54,979 nt of DNA, from the NCBI GenBank assembly GCA_021796335.1, contig JAJYHZ010000003.1, positions 1 to 54,979 of the forward strand. The letters run 5' to 3'. Both the position numbers and the translations under genes were made by a program. The notes beneath the pieces are model-generated. The model was given only the letters and a program-made list of their open reading frames with translations, was not told where the DNA came from and made no database searches. This DNA is from a bacterium (GTDB lineage: Bacteria > Patescibacteriota > Minisyncoccia > UBA6257 > UBA9933). Shown piece by piece: positions 24,509 to 33,270 of this stretch. How positions within the stretch are numbered: position 1 is the first letter of the stretch; the number at the start of each line of letters is the position of its first letter.

Positions 24509-25515
24509 AAAATATTTCAATCGGAATAGTGGGTCTTCCGAATGTGGGGAAGTCGACACTTTTTAAAATTCTTACAAATCAAAATATTACAATCGCCAAT
24601 TATCCGTTTGCGACTATTGATCCGAACGTGGGGATTGTGGCAGTGCCGGATGAGCGTTTGGAAAAATTGACGAAGCTGAGTGCGTCTAAGAAAACAATTC
24701 CGGCAGCTGTGGAATTTTACGACATTGCCGGGTTGGTTAAAGGCGCTAATAGGGGCGAGGGATTAGGAAACCAATTTTTATCGCATATCAAAGAAGTGAA
24801 CGCGATTGTGGAGGTGATTCGCTGTTTTAAATCAGACGAGATTATACACGTGGAACAGGGAATTGATCCTGTGCGCGATATTGAAATCATAAACACGGAA
24901 TTGATTTTAAAGGATTTGGACACGGTGGAAAAAAGATTGGCAAAATTGGAAGGAGAGGCGCGAGCGGGAGATAAAAATAAAATTAAAGAAAAAGAAATTG
25001 TTGAGAAAATAAAAGAAGTTTTGAACGCGAATAAATTGGCAAACAGCTTGGGAGAAAAGATTTTAAACGGGCCGGTCGTGAAAGAAATGAATTTATTAAC
25101 AGCAAAAAAACAAATTTATTTACTAAATGGAGATGAGGCTGATGTTGGTGAAGAACTGAAAAATAAAATAAAAGGACTTGGCGCCGATTATCTGATAATG
25201 AATTTAGGGCAGGTAAACAATGTGGATGGACTCATTAAAAAAGCTTATGAAATTTTGGGTTTGATCAGTTTTCTGACAACCGGAGAAGATGAAACTCGGG
25301 CATGGACTATTAAAAAAGGCGAAAAGGCGCCAGAAGCGGCCGGTACGATTCATTCTGATTTTGAGAATAAATTTATTCGAGCTGAAGTTATTAATTGGGG
25401 AAAGTTATTAGAATCTGGTTCTTGGAATGGAGCAAAGCAAAAAGGATGGATAAGAGTTGAAGGAAAAGACTATGAGGTGCAAGATGGCGATGTGATGGTT
25501 ATTCGCCACAGCTAG
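24505..25515 (+). CDS. ychF: Obg-like ribosome-associated ATPase/GTPase YchF
   Basis: This is a 336-residue P-loop protein: GIVGLPNVGKSTLFKILTNQ at the start, then DIAGLVKGANRGEGLGNQFL, a coiled-coil insert, and a C-terminal TGS domain (SFLTTGEDETRAWTI, then GTIHSDFENKFIRAEV). YchF/OLA1 binds ribosomes and hydrolyses ATP. It is slightly shorter than the usual 363 residues. The ATG overlaps the preceding gene's TGA. Confidence 0.95.
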   Translation: MKNISIGIVGLPNVGKSTLFKILTNQNITIANYPFATIDPNVGIVAVPDERLEKLTKLSASKKTIPAAVEFYDIAGLVKGANRGEGLGNQFLSHIKEVNAIVEVIRCFKSDEIIHVEQGIDPVRDIEIINTELILKDLDTVEKRLAKLEGEARAGDKNKIKEKEIVEKIKEVLNANKLANSLGEKILNGPVVKEMNLLTAKKQIYLLNGDEADVGEELKNKIKGLGADYLIMNLGQVNNVDGLIKKAYEILGLISFLTTGEDETRAWTIKKGEKAPEAAGTIHSDFENKFIRAEVINWGKLLESGSWNGAKQKGWIRVEGKDYEVQDGDVMVIRHS

Positions 25516-25789
25516 GAAAAAGATGATGCTTGCCTGATAGTAGAATTTATAAGTTTCTTTACTAAGATGAGATTATGAGTGTAAGGTTGCGGATAATCAG
25601 CATATTTTAGAGTGCTTATACATGTAGCGTTCTGGGTAAATTAAAGCTTGGATTTAAATAATGCCATTGGCCATAAGGCCATGGAGATTTATAGCAGCCA
25701 GGCGTTTGTAAGCATAGAGTTAAAAACAGAAAAAGACTTTTATCCACAATTTATTTTGATTATTTTAGTAAAAGTTTTATTATTGGAAA

Positions 25790-26179
25790 ATGGACGACCA
25801 ACAAATAATTCAAAAATACAAAGAAATTAATCCATGGGGAATGTCTGCCTCCATCGATTTGAAAAATTGCGATCCGGAAATAATTCGGAATGCAGATAAA
25901 ATTAAGCAATTTGTAAGAGATTTGTGCGACCGAATTGAAATGAAGCGGTTTGGGGAAACAATTGTGGTTGATTTTGGAGAAGATCCAAGGGTGTCAGGCT
26001 TTTCGATGACTCAATTAATCGAAACTTCTCTTATTTCCGGACATTTTGCAAACCAAACCAATGCGGTTTATCTGGATGTGTTTAGCTGCAAAGAATATCC
26101 TCCATATGAAACCGCGGAATTTGCAAAAGAATTTTTTAAGTCTGATTATTACGAAATTAATATTACATATAGAAAATAG
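25790..26179 (+). CDS. S-adenosylmethionine decarboxylase-like protein
   Basis: This is a 129-residue protein resembling the prokaryotic AdoMet decarboxylase/SpeH fold: GMSASIDLKNCDPE at the start, then LIETSLISGHFANQTNAVYL and DVFSCKEY. In SpeH the proenzyme cuts itself at a Glu-Ser within an E-S-H motif to form the pyruvoyl group. Here the region reads ETSLISGH, so the Ser is close but not identically placed, and activity is uncertain. If active it would make decarboxylated AdoMet for spermidine, although no partner aminopropyltransferase is in the window. fba follows after 2 bases. Confidence 0.65.
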   Translation: MDDQQIIQKYKEINPWGMSASIDLKNCDPEIIRNADKIKQFVRDLCDRIEMKRFGETIVVDFGEDPRVSGFSMTQLIETSLISGHFANQTNAVYLDVFSCKEYPPYETAEFAKEFFKSDYYEINITYRK

Positions 26180-26181
26180 GC

Positions 26182-27048
26182 ATGAATACGCTGAAACAAT
26201 ACATTCAAGCGGCGGGGGAAAACAAAGTGGCTATCGGCCATTTTAATATTTCGGATCTTGCCGGGTTAAGGGCAATTTTCGAAGCTGCTCGAGAATTAAA
26301 TTTGCCGGTAATGATTGGCACATCGGAAGGAGAAGCGGGGTTTGTCGGATATAAACAGGCGGCCGCTTTAGTGAGAAGCTTAAGGGAGCAATATGATTAT
26401 CCGATTTTCATAAATGCCGATCATACGAAATCTTTGGAAAAAATAAAAGAAGCGGTTGAGGCGGGATATGACGAGGTGCTTTTTGATGCGGGAAGATTAC
26501 TCCTTGAAGAGAATATCGTGAAAACAAAAGAAGTGGTGGAGTATGTTAAATCGGTAAATCCAAATATTTTAGTGGAAGCGGAATTGGGATATCTGGGATC
26601 GAGCTCAAATATTTTAACGGAAATTCCGGAGGGAGCGACAATTAAAAAAGAAGATTTAACAAAACCGGAAGAGGCAAAAAGATTTGTGCAAGAAACCGAG
26701 ATAGATTTATTGGCGCCGGCAGTTGGGAATATCCACGGGATGTTTAAGAATATGCCAAATCCGCGCATTGATACCGAAAGAATAAAAGAATTGCGGCAAG
26801 CGGCAGGAGTGCCGTTGGTTTTGCACGGCGGATCGGGAATTGTGGATAGCGACTTTGTGAGCGCAATTGAATCAGGAATTTCGATTATCCATATTAATAC
26901 AGAGATAAGATTCGCCTGGCGGAAGGGATTAAATGAAGCATTTGCAGAAAAACCGGAAGAAATTGTGCCTTATAAATTATTACCTTACGCAATCGATGAA
27001 ATGAAAAAAGTGATTTCAAGCCGCTTGAAGCTGTTCAATAAGAAATAA
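26182..27048 (+). CDS. fba: Class II fructose-bisphosphate aldolase family protein
   Basis: This is a 288-residue zinc aldolase. INADHTKSLEKIKEAVEAGY keeps the catalytic Asp and zinc His, with EAELGYLG, VGNIHGMFKN and LHGGSGI carrying further zinc and phosphate contacts. The usual NIDTD near the end reads NTEIR here, so fine specificity (fructose versus tagatose bisphosphate) is open. It probably links hexose and triose phosphates in the retained glycolytic route with gpmI. Adjacent genes abut it (2 and 0 bases). Confidence 0.88.
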   Translation: MNTLKQYIQAAGENKVAIGHFNISDLAGLRAIFEAARELNLPVMIGTSEGEAGFVGYKQAAALVRSLREQYDYPIFINADHTKSLEKIKEAVEAGYDEVLFDAGRLLLEENIVKTKEVVEYVKSVNPNILVEAELGYLGSSSNILTEIPEGATIKKEDLTKPEEAKRFVQETEIDLLAPAVGNIHGMFKNMPNPRIDTERIKELRQAAGVPLVLHGGSGIVDSDFVSAIESGISIIHINTEIRFAWRKGLNEAFAEKPEEIVPYKLLPYAIDEMKKVISSRLKLFNKK

Positions 27049-27578
27049 ATGAGTTTTCTTCAAAGAACTGAGCAATTTGTTATAGAAGCTTTCACAAAAG
27101 TTGATAAGCCGACAGACATTTTTCATGCACAAAGGACTGCGTATTGGATTAGACAATTAGAGCCGAATGCAGATGAGGCCTTATTGGTGGCAGGATTAGC
27201 ACATGATATTGAGCGGTCTTTTAATGGTGATTAGAAGAAAGGATCTTCGAATCCTGAAATTCTAAGGAAACATCAAGATCTGAGCGCAGAGGAAATTGAA
27301 AAATTTTTAAAAGCTCAAAATGATCCTAATAATTTCATTGAGAAAGTAAAAAAGTTGGTTTCTTTTCATGAACAGGGAGGAGATAGAGAGCAGAATATTT
27401 TATGTGATGCGGATACGTTGGCTTTTTTTGAAGAAAAGGCTTTGCGAAGAGTAAAAAAATGGAAAGAAGAGGGTAAGCCCAAAGAGGAAATTAGAAAGAA
27501 TATAAATTTTATTTTTCTAGATTTATTTCTGAAAAAGCTAAGCAAATTACTGAGAAATGGCGGGATGAAGCATTAAAA
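27049..27578 (+). pseudogene. HD-domain phosphohydrolase, disrupted
   Basis: The frame starting at 27049 has HAQRTAYWIR and then LVAGLAHDIER, the H...HD pattern of HD-domain phosphohydrolases. It meets a TAG at 27232-27234 right after the HD motif, yet continues in the same frame with sensible sequence (SFHEQGGDREQNILCDADTL) to the end of the domain. Near 27510 a T-rich tract shifts the frame: the natural C-terminus (ISEKAKQITEKWRDEALKEI) lies in another frame ending at about 27590. Two independent lesions argue for a decayed gene rather than readthrough. Confidence 0.7.
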
Positions 27579-27694
27579 GAAATAGAATAAACAGGGGTTG
27601 AAATCTCAGGATTACCTGTTATAATGCTTTTTAAATAAATAGTTTGAATAAAAGTTAGTTTTTAGACTAATTTTTTATTGCTTAATGAAAATTC

Positions 27695-28339
27695 ATGGAA
27701 CTTACAGCGCAAAAAAGAGAAATATTCGGTAAAAAAGTTAAGGCTTTACGAACACAAGGTTTGATCCCGGCAGAACTTTACGGGAATAAAAAGGAAAACT
27801 ATCATTTGAGCGTTCCGGAAAAAGAGTTTGCCGCTGTTTTTAAACAAGCGGGCGAGAGCACTATCGTTACTGTTAATTTTGAAAAGGAAAAAATTCCATC
27901 TTTGATCCACGATGTTGAATTAGATCCGATTTCTCAGAAAATTTCGCATATTGATTTTTATGCGGTTAAAATGGATGAAAAAATCAAAGTGGAAATTCCT
28001 CTGGAATTTATCGGCGAATCATCGGCAGTAAAACAAGGCGGAGTTTTGGTTAAGTCAATGAAAGAAATCGAAGTGGAAGCTTTGCCGACTGATTTACCGC
28101 ATTCATTCGGAATTGATTTAAGCAAGTTGGAAAATATTCATGACAGTATACGCGTCAGCGACTTAAAGATAGACTCAAAAGTTAAGATTTTAGTTGAATC
28201 GGAAACTGTTATTGCTACAGTTATCGAGCCTGCCAAGGAAGAAGAGGTTGCTCCGGCAGTTAGCGTTGAAGATGTTAAAGTGGAAGGAGAAGAGAAGAAG
28301 AAAGAAAGAGAAGCTGTAAAAGAAGAAGAAGCAAAATAA
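27695..28339 (+). CDS. rplY: Ribosomal protein bL25 (TL5/CTC form)
   Basis: This is a 214-residue 5S rRNA-binding protein of the long TL5/CTC type. The N-terminal L25 domain is recognisable (KREIFGKKVKALRTQGLIPA followed by ELYG), then the second beta domain (IDFYAVKMDEKIKVEIPLEF). The end is a Glu/Lys-rich tail. A 49-base-away TATAAT at about 27622 may be its promoter. The long form is normal for many bacteria. Confidence 0.93.
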   Translation: MELTAQKREIFGKKVKALRTQGLIPAELYGNKKENYHLSVPEKEFAAVFKQAGESTIVTVNFEKEKIPSLIHDVELDPISQKISHIDFYAVKMDEKIKVEIPLEFIGESSAVKQGGVLVKSMKEIEVEALPTDLPHSFGIDLSKLENIHDSIRVSDLKIDSKVKILVESETVIATVIEPAKEEEVAPAVSVEDVKVEGEEKKKEREAVKEEEAK

Positions 28340-28502
28340 GGAACATTTCAAGTTCAATGCAGCTAAACGAATGACAAAATGTAAAATTTTTTTGCATTTT
28401 GGCTGAGCAATGCTGCAGCGGAGGTTTTTGAAGTGAAACTCAAAGCCTTTATAAACGTTATAGTCGTAAAGAGTGAATTTATCTCCATATCAGTTTTGTC
28501 TC

Positions 28503-29960
28503 ATGAAACCCAAAGCGCTGATAGACATAAAAGGCGCGCATTCTTCAAAAATAAGAAATGCGCAAATCAATTTACGATATTATCGAATAATCAGAATTCC
28601 TTTAAAGTCAATTATAAGCATCGGACTTTTGATTTTTGTGATTGCTTCTTTCTTTAATTCTGTTATAGCTCCTACTAATGGAGATGCTTTTGCGGCACAA
28701 ACGAATGCCGCTGACGAAAGAAAGGCTTTGGAGGCTCAGCTGACTCAGCTGGAAACGCAAATAGATAATTATCAAGGAAAAATCGACCAATATGAGAAAC
28801 AGGGCAGTTCTTTAAAATCGGAAATCAATACTCTTAACGCGAAAATAAGTAAAATAAATCTTCAAATTAAGGCGATAACTTTAACTCTGCAAAAAGTTAA
28901 TTACGATTTATCGGCTACGCAAACTCAGATTGCGACTACGACAAGTCAAATAGATTTAAAAAGACAAGATATATCTCAAATCCTGCAAGCTATTTATCAG
29001 AATGACAACCAGGGATTTTTAACCATTCTTTTAACGCATGCGCAAATTTCAGATTTTTTCAATGAAATGAATCGGTTAAGCAGCGTACAGGATGAATTAA
29101 GATCAAACGTGGAAGATCTGATGAATTTAAATAACCAGCTGTCGGATCAAAAACAATCTTTGGCCTCAGAGAAACAAGATGTAATGAGTTTAAAGACTTA
29201 TCAAGAAGCTCAGATGCAGGCGATTCAGCAAACGAAAAGCGATAAGAATAATTTATTAGCCGTCACAAAAGGGCAGGAATCGAAATATAAGCAAATTTTG
29301 GCAGTAACTCAGCAGACCGCGGCGCAGATAAGGAGCAGAATTTTCCAATTGATCGGCGGCGGGCAATTGAGTTTCGGAGATGCATACAAATTTGCTCAAA
29401 TTGCGGAATCAAAAACAGGAGTAAAAGCATCTTTGATTTTGGCGGTATTAGACAGAGAATCGGCATTAGGGGCAAATGTCGGGAAATGCCGTTATGATAT
29501 AAACCCGTATTATCCGACGCGCGCCAGCAATCCAACCACAATGAGTCCGACCAGGGATATCCCGATTTTTTTGCAGATTACAAGCGCATTGGGATTGGAT
29601 CCGAAGACCACGCTGGTTTCCTGTCCGATTCCAGCCGACGGAGCTTATGGAGGTGCTATGGGACCGGCGCAATTTATTCCTTCTACTTGGGACATATATT
29701 CAGATCGAATTGCATCATTAACAGGCAATAATCCGACTTCGCCATGGAATGACGAGGATGCGTTTATGGCAACCGCTTTATATCTGAAAGATGCCGGAGC
29801 TGCGGGCGGTTCACTTTATGCCGAAAAAGTGGCAGCGGCAAAATATTATGCCGGAGCAAGATGGTATAACTATATGTCAACTTACGGAGCGGCGGTTATT
29901 GACAGGGCTCAGGAATTTGATCAGGATATTGCTACTCTTAACGGGCAAACATCTTCTTGA
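28503..29960 (+). CDS. Secreted coiled-coil lytic transglycosylase
   Basis: This is a 485-residue protein with a basic N-terminus, one hydrophobic segment (about residues 35-55) acting as signal or anchor, and a long Gln/Leu-rich coiled coil (about 70-270) like EnvC/PcsB. The C-terminal domain is a MltB/SLT type: ILAVLDRESALG with the likely catalytic Glu, and GGAMGPAQFIPSTWDIYSDR. It should cut peptidoglycan, with the coiled coil placing it in division or pilus assembly; that role is inferred. The start at ATG 28503 is chosen because the longer frame adds only 10 residues with no signal logic. Confidence 0.85.
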   Translation: MKPKALIDIKGAHSSKIRNAQINLRYYRIIRIPLKSIISIGLLIFVIASFFNSVIAPTNGDAFAAQTNAADERKALEAQLTQLETQIDNYQGKIDQYEKQGSSLKSEINTLNAKISKINLQIKAITLTLQKVNYDLSATQTQIATTTSQIDLKRQDISQILQAIYQNDNQGFLTILLTHAQISDFFNEMNRLSSVQDELRSNVEDLMNLNNQLSDQKQSLASEKQDVMSLKTYQEAQMQAIQQTKSDKNNLLAVTKGQESKYKQILAVTQQTAAQIRSRIFQLIGGGQLSFGDAYKFAQIAESKTGVKASLILAVLDRESALGANVGKCRYDINPYYPTRASNPTTMSPTRDIPIFLQITSALGLDPKTTLVSCPIPADGAYGGAMGPAQFIPSTWDIYSDRIASLTGNNPTSPWNDEDAFMATALYLKDAGAAGGSLYAEKVAAAKYYAGARWYNYMSTYGAAVIDRAQEFDQDIATLNGQTSS

Positions 29961-30052
29961 GATGAAACTAAATCTAATTTTTTATTGAAAACAGCTTTTT
30001 ACAGAAAAAAAATAGATTAAATTTAAAAGGTCGTTTTAAAAATAAAAATATT

Positions 30053-30286
30053 ATGGAATTCATAGAAAAGGAGCACATGGATTCATTCGATAGGAATTCA
30101 TCGGAAGACAGAGAAAAAGGAATAGAAAAGGCTAATAAATTATTTGAGAGTTTAGAGAAATTGAGATATTCGAATTTCGGAACTGTAGAGGGGAAAACTC
30201 TTTTAGCTGTGATGGAACAAAAAGGAGTTAATGAAGAATTATTAAGAGAATTGCGCGATAAGTTGCGGAACTTAAAACCTTTTTAA
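30053..30286 (+). CDS. Small helical hypothetical protein
   Basis: This is a 77-residue, charged, mostly helical product with no recognised family. Its stop codon overlaps the stop of prfA (TTAA at 30283-30286, convergent). It may be real, as composition is protein-like (KANKLFESLEKLRYSNFG), but nothing indicates a function. Confidence 0.45.
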   Translation: MEFIEKEHMDSFDRNSSEDREKGIEKANKLFESLEKLRYSNFGTVEGKTLLAVMEQKGVNEELLRELRDKLRNLKPF

Positions 30287-31008
30287 TTTCGTTTTTTGAT
30301 TTTATCCAAAATCATGTCCAGGTTTCCTTCAAGCACTTTTTCAATGTTGTGAACTTTTACATTAAAACGGTGATCGGTGATTCTGTCATCCGGGAAATTG
30401 TAAGTCCTGATTTTTTCGCTGCGGTCGGCGGTGCCGATTTGTTCTTTTCTGGCGGCACCCATTTTGGAAATTTCCTGTTGCATTCTCTCATCGTAAATTT
30501 TGGCGCGAAGCATACTCATGGCCGTTTCGCGGTTGGCATGCTGGGAGCGGCCGGCTTGGGAAGCGACAATAACTCCGGTCGGTTTATGGATAATTCTGAC
30601 ACCGGTTTCGACTTTGTTTACATTTTGTCCGCCGGGTCCCGATGACCTAAAAAATGAAATTTCCAAATCCGTCGGATTAATTTGGACTTCTTCGGGTTTT
30701 ACTTCGGGAAGGACAACAACAGAAGCGGTGGAGGTGTGGATGCGGCCAGCTTTTTCAGTTTTTGGAACACGTTGAATGCGATGGACGCCGGATTCCTGTT
30801 TTAAATCATCGTAAATATTTTCTCCTTCCAATTCGGCGATAAAGGTTTTATACCCTTCCAATGTTTCGGCGTTAAAGTCGATAATATCGAATTTCCAGCC
30901 TTTTTTATGGGCATATTTTTGATACATGCGGGCGAGTTCGCCGGCAAAAATAGCGGCTTCATCACCGCCTGCTCCAGCTCTAATTTCAAGAATAATTTTT
31001 TGAATCAT
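30283..31008 (-). CDS. prfA: Peptide chain release factor 1 lacking domain 1
   Basis: This is a 241-residue class I release factor. It keeps ILEIRAGAGGDEAAIFAGEL, the codon-recognition PxT (RVPKTEKAGRIHTS), the catalytic GGQ (SSGPGGQNVNKVE) and the C-terminal segment RTYNFPDDRITDH. Normal RF-1 is about 355 residues; the N-terminal helical domain (about 100 residues, near L11 on the ribosome) is missing. There is a TAA 12 bases upstream of the ATG in frame, and only 94 bases to the next gene, so the domain is truly absent. It should still end translation at UAA/UAG. Confidence 0.9.
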   Translation of the reverse strand: MIQKIILEIRAGAGGDEAAIFAGELARMYQKYAHKKGWKFDIIDFNAETLEGYKTFIAELEGENIYDDLKQESGVHRIQRVPKTEKAGRIHTSTASVVVLPEVKPEEVQINPTDLEISFFRSSGPGGQNVNKVETGVRIIHKPTGVIVASQAGRSQHANRETAMSMLRAKIYDERMQQEISKMGAARKEQIGTADRSEKIRTYNFPDDRITDHRFNVKVHNIEKVLEGNLDMILDKIKKRN

Positions 31009-31102
31009 ATTAGAACCTTAACAAAAGACTTAATTTTTTTCAATTTTTCTCACATTGCAAAAAGGTTTCTAATTTCTATAATTTTAATTATAATTCTTAT
31101 CA

Positions 31103-31525
31103 ATGGAAAGTATTAAACTGTTTGTTGCCACAAAAGCTTTTATTGTGAATGACGGGAAGGTTTTATTGGTCCGCGAATCAAATAAGTATAAGGATGGAGC
31201 TAATGAGGGCAGATATGATGTGGTTGGGGGGAGAGTTAATCCCGGACAAAGATTTGATGACGGTCTAATTCGTGAGATAAATGAAGAAACGGGTTTAAAT
31301 GTAAAAATTGGAAAGCCATTTTTTGTAAATGAGTGGAGGCCGGTAGTTAGAGGAGAAAAATGGCAAATTGTAGGAGTCTTTTTTGAATGATTTTCGGATT
31401 TAAAAGAAATTAAATTAAGCGAAGATCATGATGGATTTTTGTGGATAGACCCGAAGAAGTATAAAGATTATAATGTAATTAATAATTTAAATCCGGTTTT
31501 TGAATCTTATATAAATAATTTTTAA
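31103..31525 (+). pseudogene. Nudix hydrolase interrupted by an in-frame TGA
   Basis: The N-terminal part has a clear Nudix domain: VGGRVNPGQRFDDGLIREIN followed by EETGL. At 31388-31390 a TGA stops it, but the same frame continues with a normal C-terminus (SEDHDGFLWIDPKKYKDYNV) to TAA at 31523-31525, a total of about 140 codons. TGA is a normal stop in this genome (e.g. at 5412), so this is a nonsense-mutated gene or a readthrough case. A TATAAT (31089-31094) lies 8 bases before the ATG. Confidence 0.7.
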
Positions 31526-31526
31526 A

Positions 31527-31934
31527 ATGGCATTACTAATTTGGAAAGAAGAATACGGCGTCGGCGTTAAGGAAATAGACGACCAACACAAAAAAATATT
31601 CGGTTTAATAAACAGGCTTTACAGCGCCATGGTTGACTTGAAAGAAGGAGAAGTGATTAACTCAATAGTGGAAGAATTAGTCGGTTATTCCCATTACCAT
31701 TTCGGTCTGGAACAGGAATATTTTGAAAAATTCAATTATCCGGATAAAAAAAGTCACGAAGCGGAACATGAAAAATTCAAAAACGAATTGATTCATTTTC
31801 AAAAAGATATTAATGATAAAGTGGAAATTTTACCGCGGGAAGTTTTGACTTTTCTGGAAGATTGGTGGGTAAAGCATATAAACGGAACCGATAAAAAATA
31901 CACGGAATTTTTCCATGAACACGGGTTGTATTAA
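31527..31934 (+). CDS. Bacteriohemerythrin
   Basis: This is a 135-residue oxygen-binding di-iron protein. Ligands are visible in order: IDDQHKKIFGLINRL (first His), YSHYHFGLEQEYFEKF (His and Glu), SHEAEHEKF and WWVKHINGTDKKY. All the expected His/Glu/Asp ligands are present. It probably binds O2 for storage, sensing or protection. It starts one base after the interrupted Nudix gene and is followed by a strong terminator. Confidence 0.93.
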   Translation: MALLIWKEEYGVGVKEIDDQHKKIFGLINRLYSAMVDLKEGEVINSIVEELVGYSHYHFGLEQEYFEKFNYPDKKSHEAEHEKFKNELIHFQKDINDKVEILPREVLTFLEDWWVKHINGTDKKYTEFFHEHGLY

Positions 31935-31938
31935 CTGG

Positions 31939-31963
31939 AAGTCCGCTTAAAAAAAGCGGACTT
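31939..31963 (+). terminator. Terminator after bacteriohemerythrin
   Basis: AAGTCCGCTT (31939-31948), loop AAAAA, AAGCGGACTT (31954-31963), then Ts. Confidence 0.93.
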
Positions 31964-31984
31964 TTTAATTTTTAATTATATTAA

Positions 31985-32452
31985 ATGGATAAAAAGGGAA
32001 AAATCATAGATCGGGCTTTTGATATCGGGGTCATTTTGAAAGGAATTGACGGATTTATTGAGATCATCGGCGGGATGCTTCTGTTTTTTATTTCCCCTGC
32101 GCAAATCAACAGCTTTATTCTGTTGATAGCTCAGCACGAGTTAAGTCAGGATCCCAAAGACATTTTGTTTAATTTTTTGATAAAAGCCAGCCAGCAGTTG
32201 TCGGTAAAAGCAGAAATTTTTACAGCCATCTATTTTCTGACTCATGGGATCATAAAAGTCGGTTTGATTGCGGCACTTCTGGGGAAAAAACTCTGGGCGT
32301 ATCCGACAGCAATAATTTTCTTTACAGCTTTCGGAGTTTACCAGATTTACCGTTATTTTTATTCTCATGCGGTTTCAATGTTGATTTTGACCGTATTCGA
32401 TATAGTTATTATTGTTTTGACATGGATGGAGTACAAAAGGATTAAAATATAG
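31985..32452 (+). CDS. DUF2127 family membrane protein
   Basis: This is a 155-residue protein with about four membrane segments. FDIGVILKGIDGFIEIIGG and then FLTHGIIKVGLIAALLGKK match the DUF2127 pattern. The function of the family is unknown. It stands alone between the hemerythrin terminator and a repeat-rich spacer. Confidence 0.75.
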   Translation: MDKKGKIIDRAFDIGVILKGIDGFIEIIGGMLLFFISPAQINSFILLIAQHELSQDPKDILFNFLIKASQQLSVKAEIFTAIYFLTHGIIKVGLIAALLGKKLWAYPTAIIFFTAFGVYQIYRYFYSHAVSMLILTVFDIVIIVLTWMEYKRIKI

Positions 32453-32554
32453 AATTTAGGATATAGGATTTAGGAAATGAAAGGGCGTGGATAACTCCTA
32501 TTGCGGATATATATACTTATATATTTACTTATTTTAAAGCCGGAAAAATATTTA

Positions 32555-32608
32555 CTGAGCTTATCGAAGTTTTAATTTAAAACTTTTAAACCTTTCGACT
32601 TCGCTCAG
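32555..32608. repeat. Inverted repeat of the CTGAGC...TCGAAG type
   Basis: CTGAGCTTATCGAAG (32555-32569) and CTTTCGACTTCGCTCAG (32592-32608) face each other. Similar GAGCTT-TCGAA palindromes are scattered in many bacterial genomes; here only one copy is seen. Confidence 0.6.
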
Positions 32609-32630
32609 AGAATAAAAAATTTTTATAATT

Positions 32631-32924
32631 ATGGAAAAATACGAACCATCAAATGAGGAAATTAAAAAGGCGGAGGAGGGGATAATAGGCGAAGGAGAGG
32701 GGATAAGCAAGAATAGAGAACAAATTATTGAAGCAATGAAAAATTTAAAGGTAGAAGCAGAAAAAACCAAAGGTTGTTCCGGTGGCTGGAACTATGTTAT
32801 ATCGCCACTTCCTTATTTTGGAAAATTGAGAGAAACTGCTGGTGGAGTAAAACCAACTGAATCAGATATACAACGAGTTATTAAACAAACCCAAGAAGGT
32901 CTTGAACGAGCACTCGCGGTTTAA
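32631..32924 (+). CDS. Hypothetical protein, possibly 5' part of a frameshifted gene
   Basis: This is a 97-residue product, charged and helical at first (NEEIKKAEEGIIGEGEGISK), ending QTQEGLERALAV. No family is recognised. It overlaps the next ORF by 23 bases in another frame. The two may be one gene broken by a one-base shift near 32920, since joining gives a smooth ERALAV-FNVEELNKKSF sequence. Confidence 0.45.
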   Translation: MEKYEPSNEEIKKAEEGIIGEGEGISKNREQIIEAMKNLKVEAEKTKGCSGGWNYVISPLPYFGKLRETAGGVKPTESDIQRVIKQTQEGLERALAV

Positions 32925-33270
32925 TGTAGAAGAATTAAACAAAAAATCATTTATTCCTAAGAAATATAAAGAGTATCCTGGAATAGAATGGTTTACGCAT
33001 CTTCCGAAGGATATAATTAAAACAACAGACAGTTTTGGAGAAGTTTTTATAATTGCCCCTGGACATGCCATAGATGACGTGGCAATACATGATAAAAATT
33101 TTGTTGTTAAAAAAGGAGAAACACTATTTTCTTCAGAAAGAGCCCCAAAAGGCGATTTTAATTATCGAATAATATTTTGGGGAGTTCCTGAGGATGATAT
33201 TCGCATTCATCGTTTCCATGCGGATGTTACACATGATCGAGTTGCTTATATAGATCCAGTTGAAAAGTAA
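32902..33270 (+). CDS. Hypothetical protein, possibly 3' part of a frameshifted gene
   Basis: This is a 122-residue product from a TTG start, with no good ATG nearby, which supports its being the 3' part of a longer gene. It contains EVFIIAPGHAIDDVAIHDKN and IIFWGVPEDDIRIHRFHADV, a beta-rich pattern not matched to a family. It ends directly in a long hairpin terminator. Confidence 0.45.
   Translation: MNEHSRFNVEELNKKSFIPKKYKEYPGIEWFTHLPKDIIKTTDSFGEVFIIAPGHAIDDVAIHDKNFVVKKGETLFSSERAPKGDFNYRIIFWGVPEDDIRIHRFHADVTHDRVAYIDPVEK

Noticed and set aside
25516-25789. Small ORF in the ychF-AdoMet decarboxylase gap
   Set aside because: A 60-codon frame overlaps the next gene and has no protein-like pattern. 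I see nothing else in this stretch.
28433-28657. 74-codon ORF overlapping the lytic transglycosylase start
   Set aside because: It is a shadow frame over the signal segment of the transglycosylase gene.
31388-31390. TGA recoded as Gly, Trp or Cys
   Set aside because: Several genes (4-kb membrane protein, alkyltransferase, lepB, YchF neighbours) end at TGA with nothing sensible beyond, so TGA is a stop.
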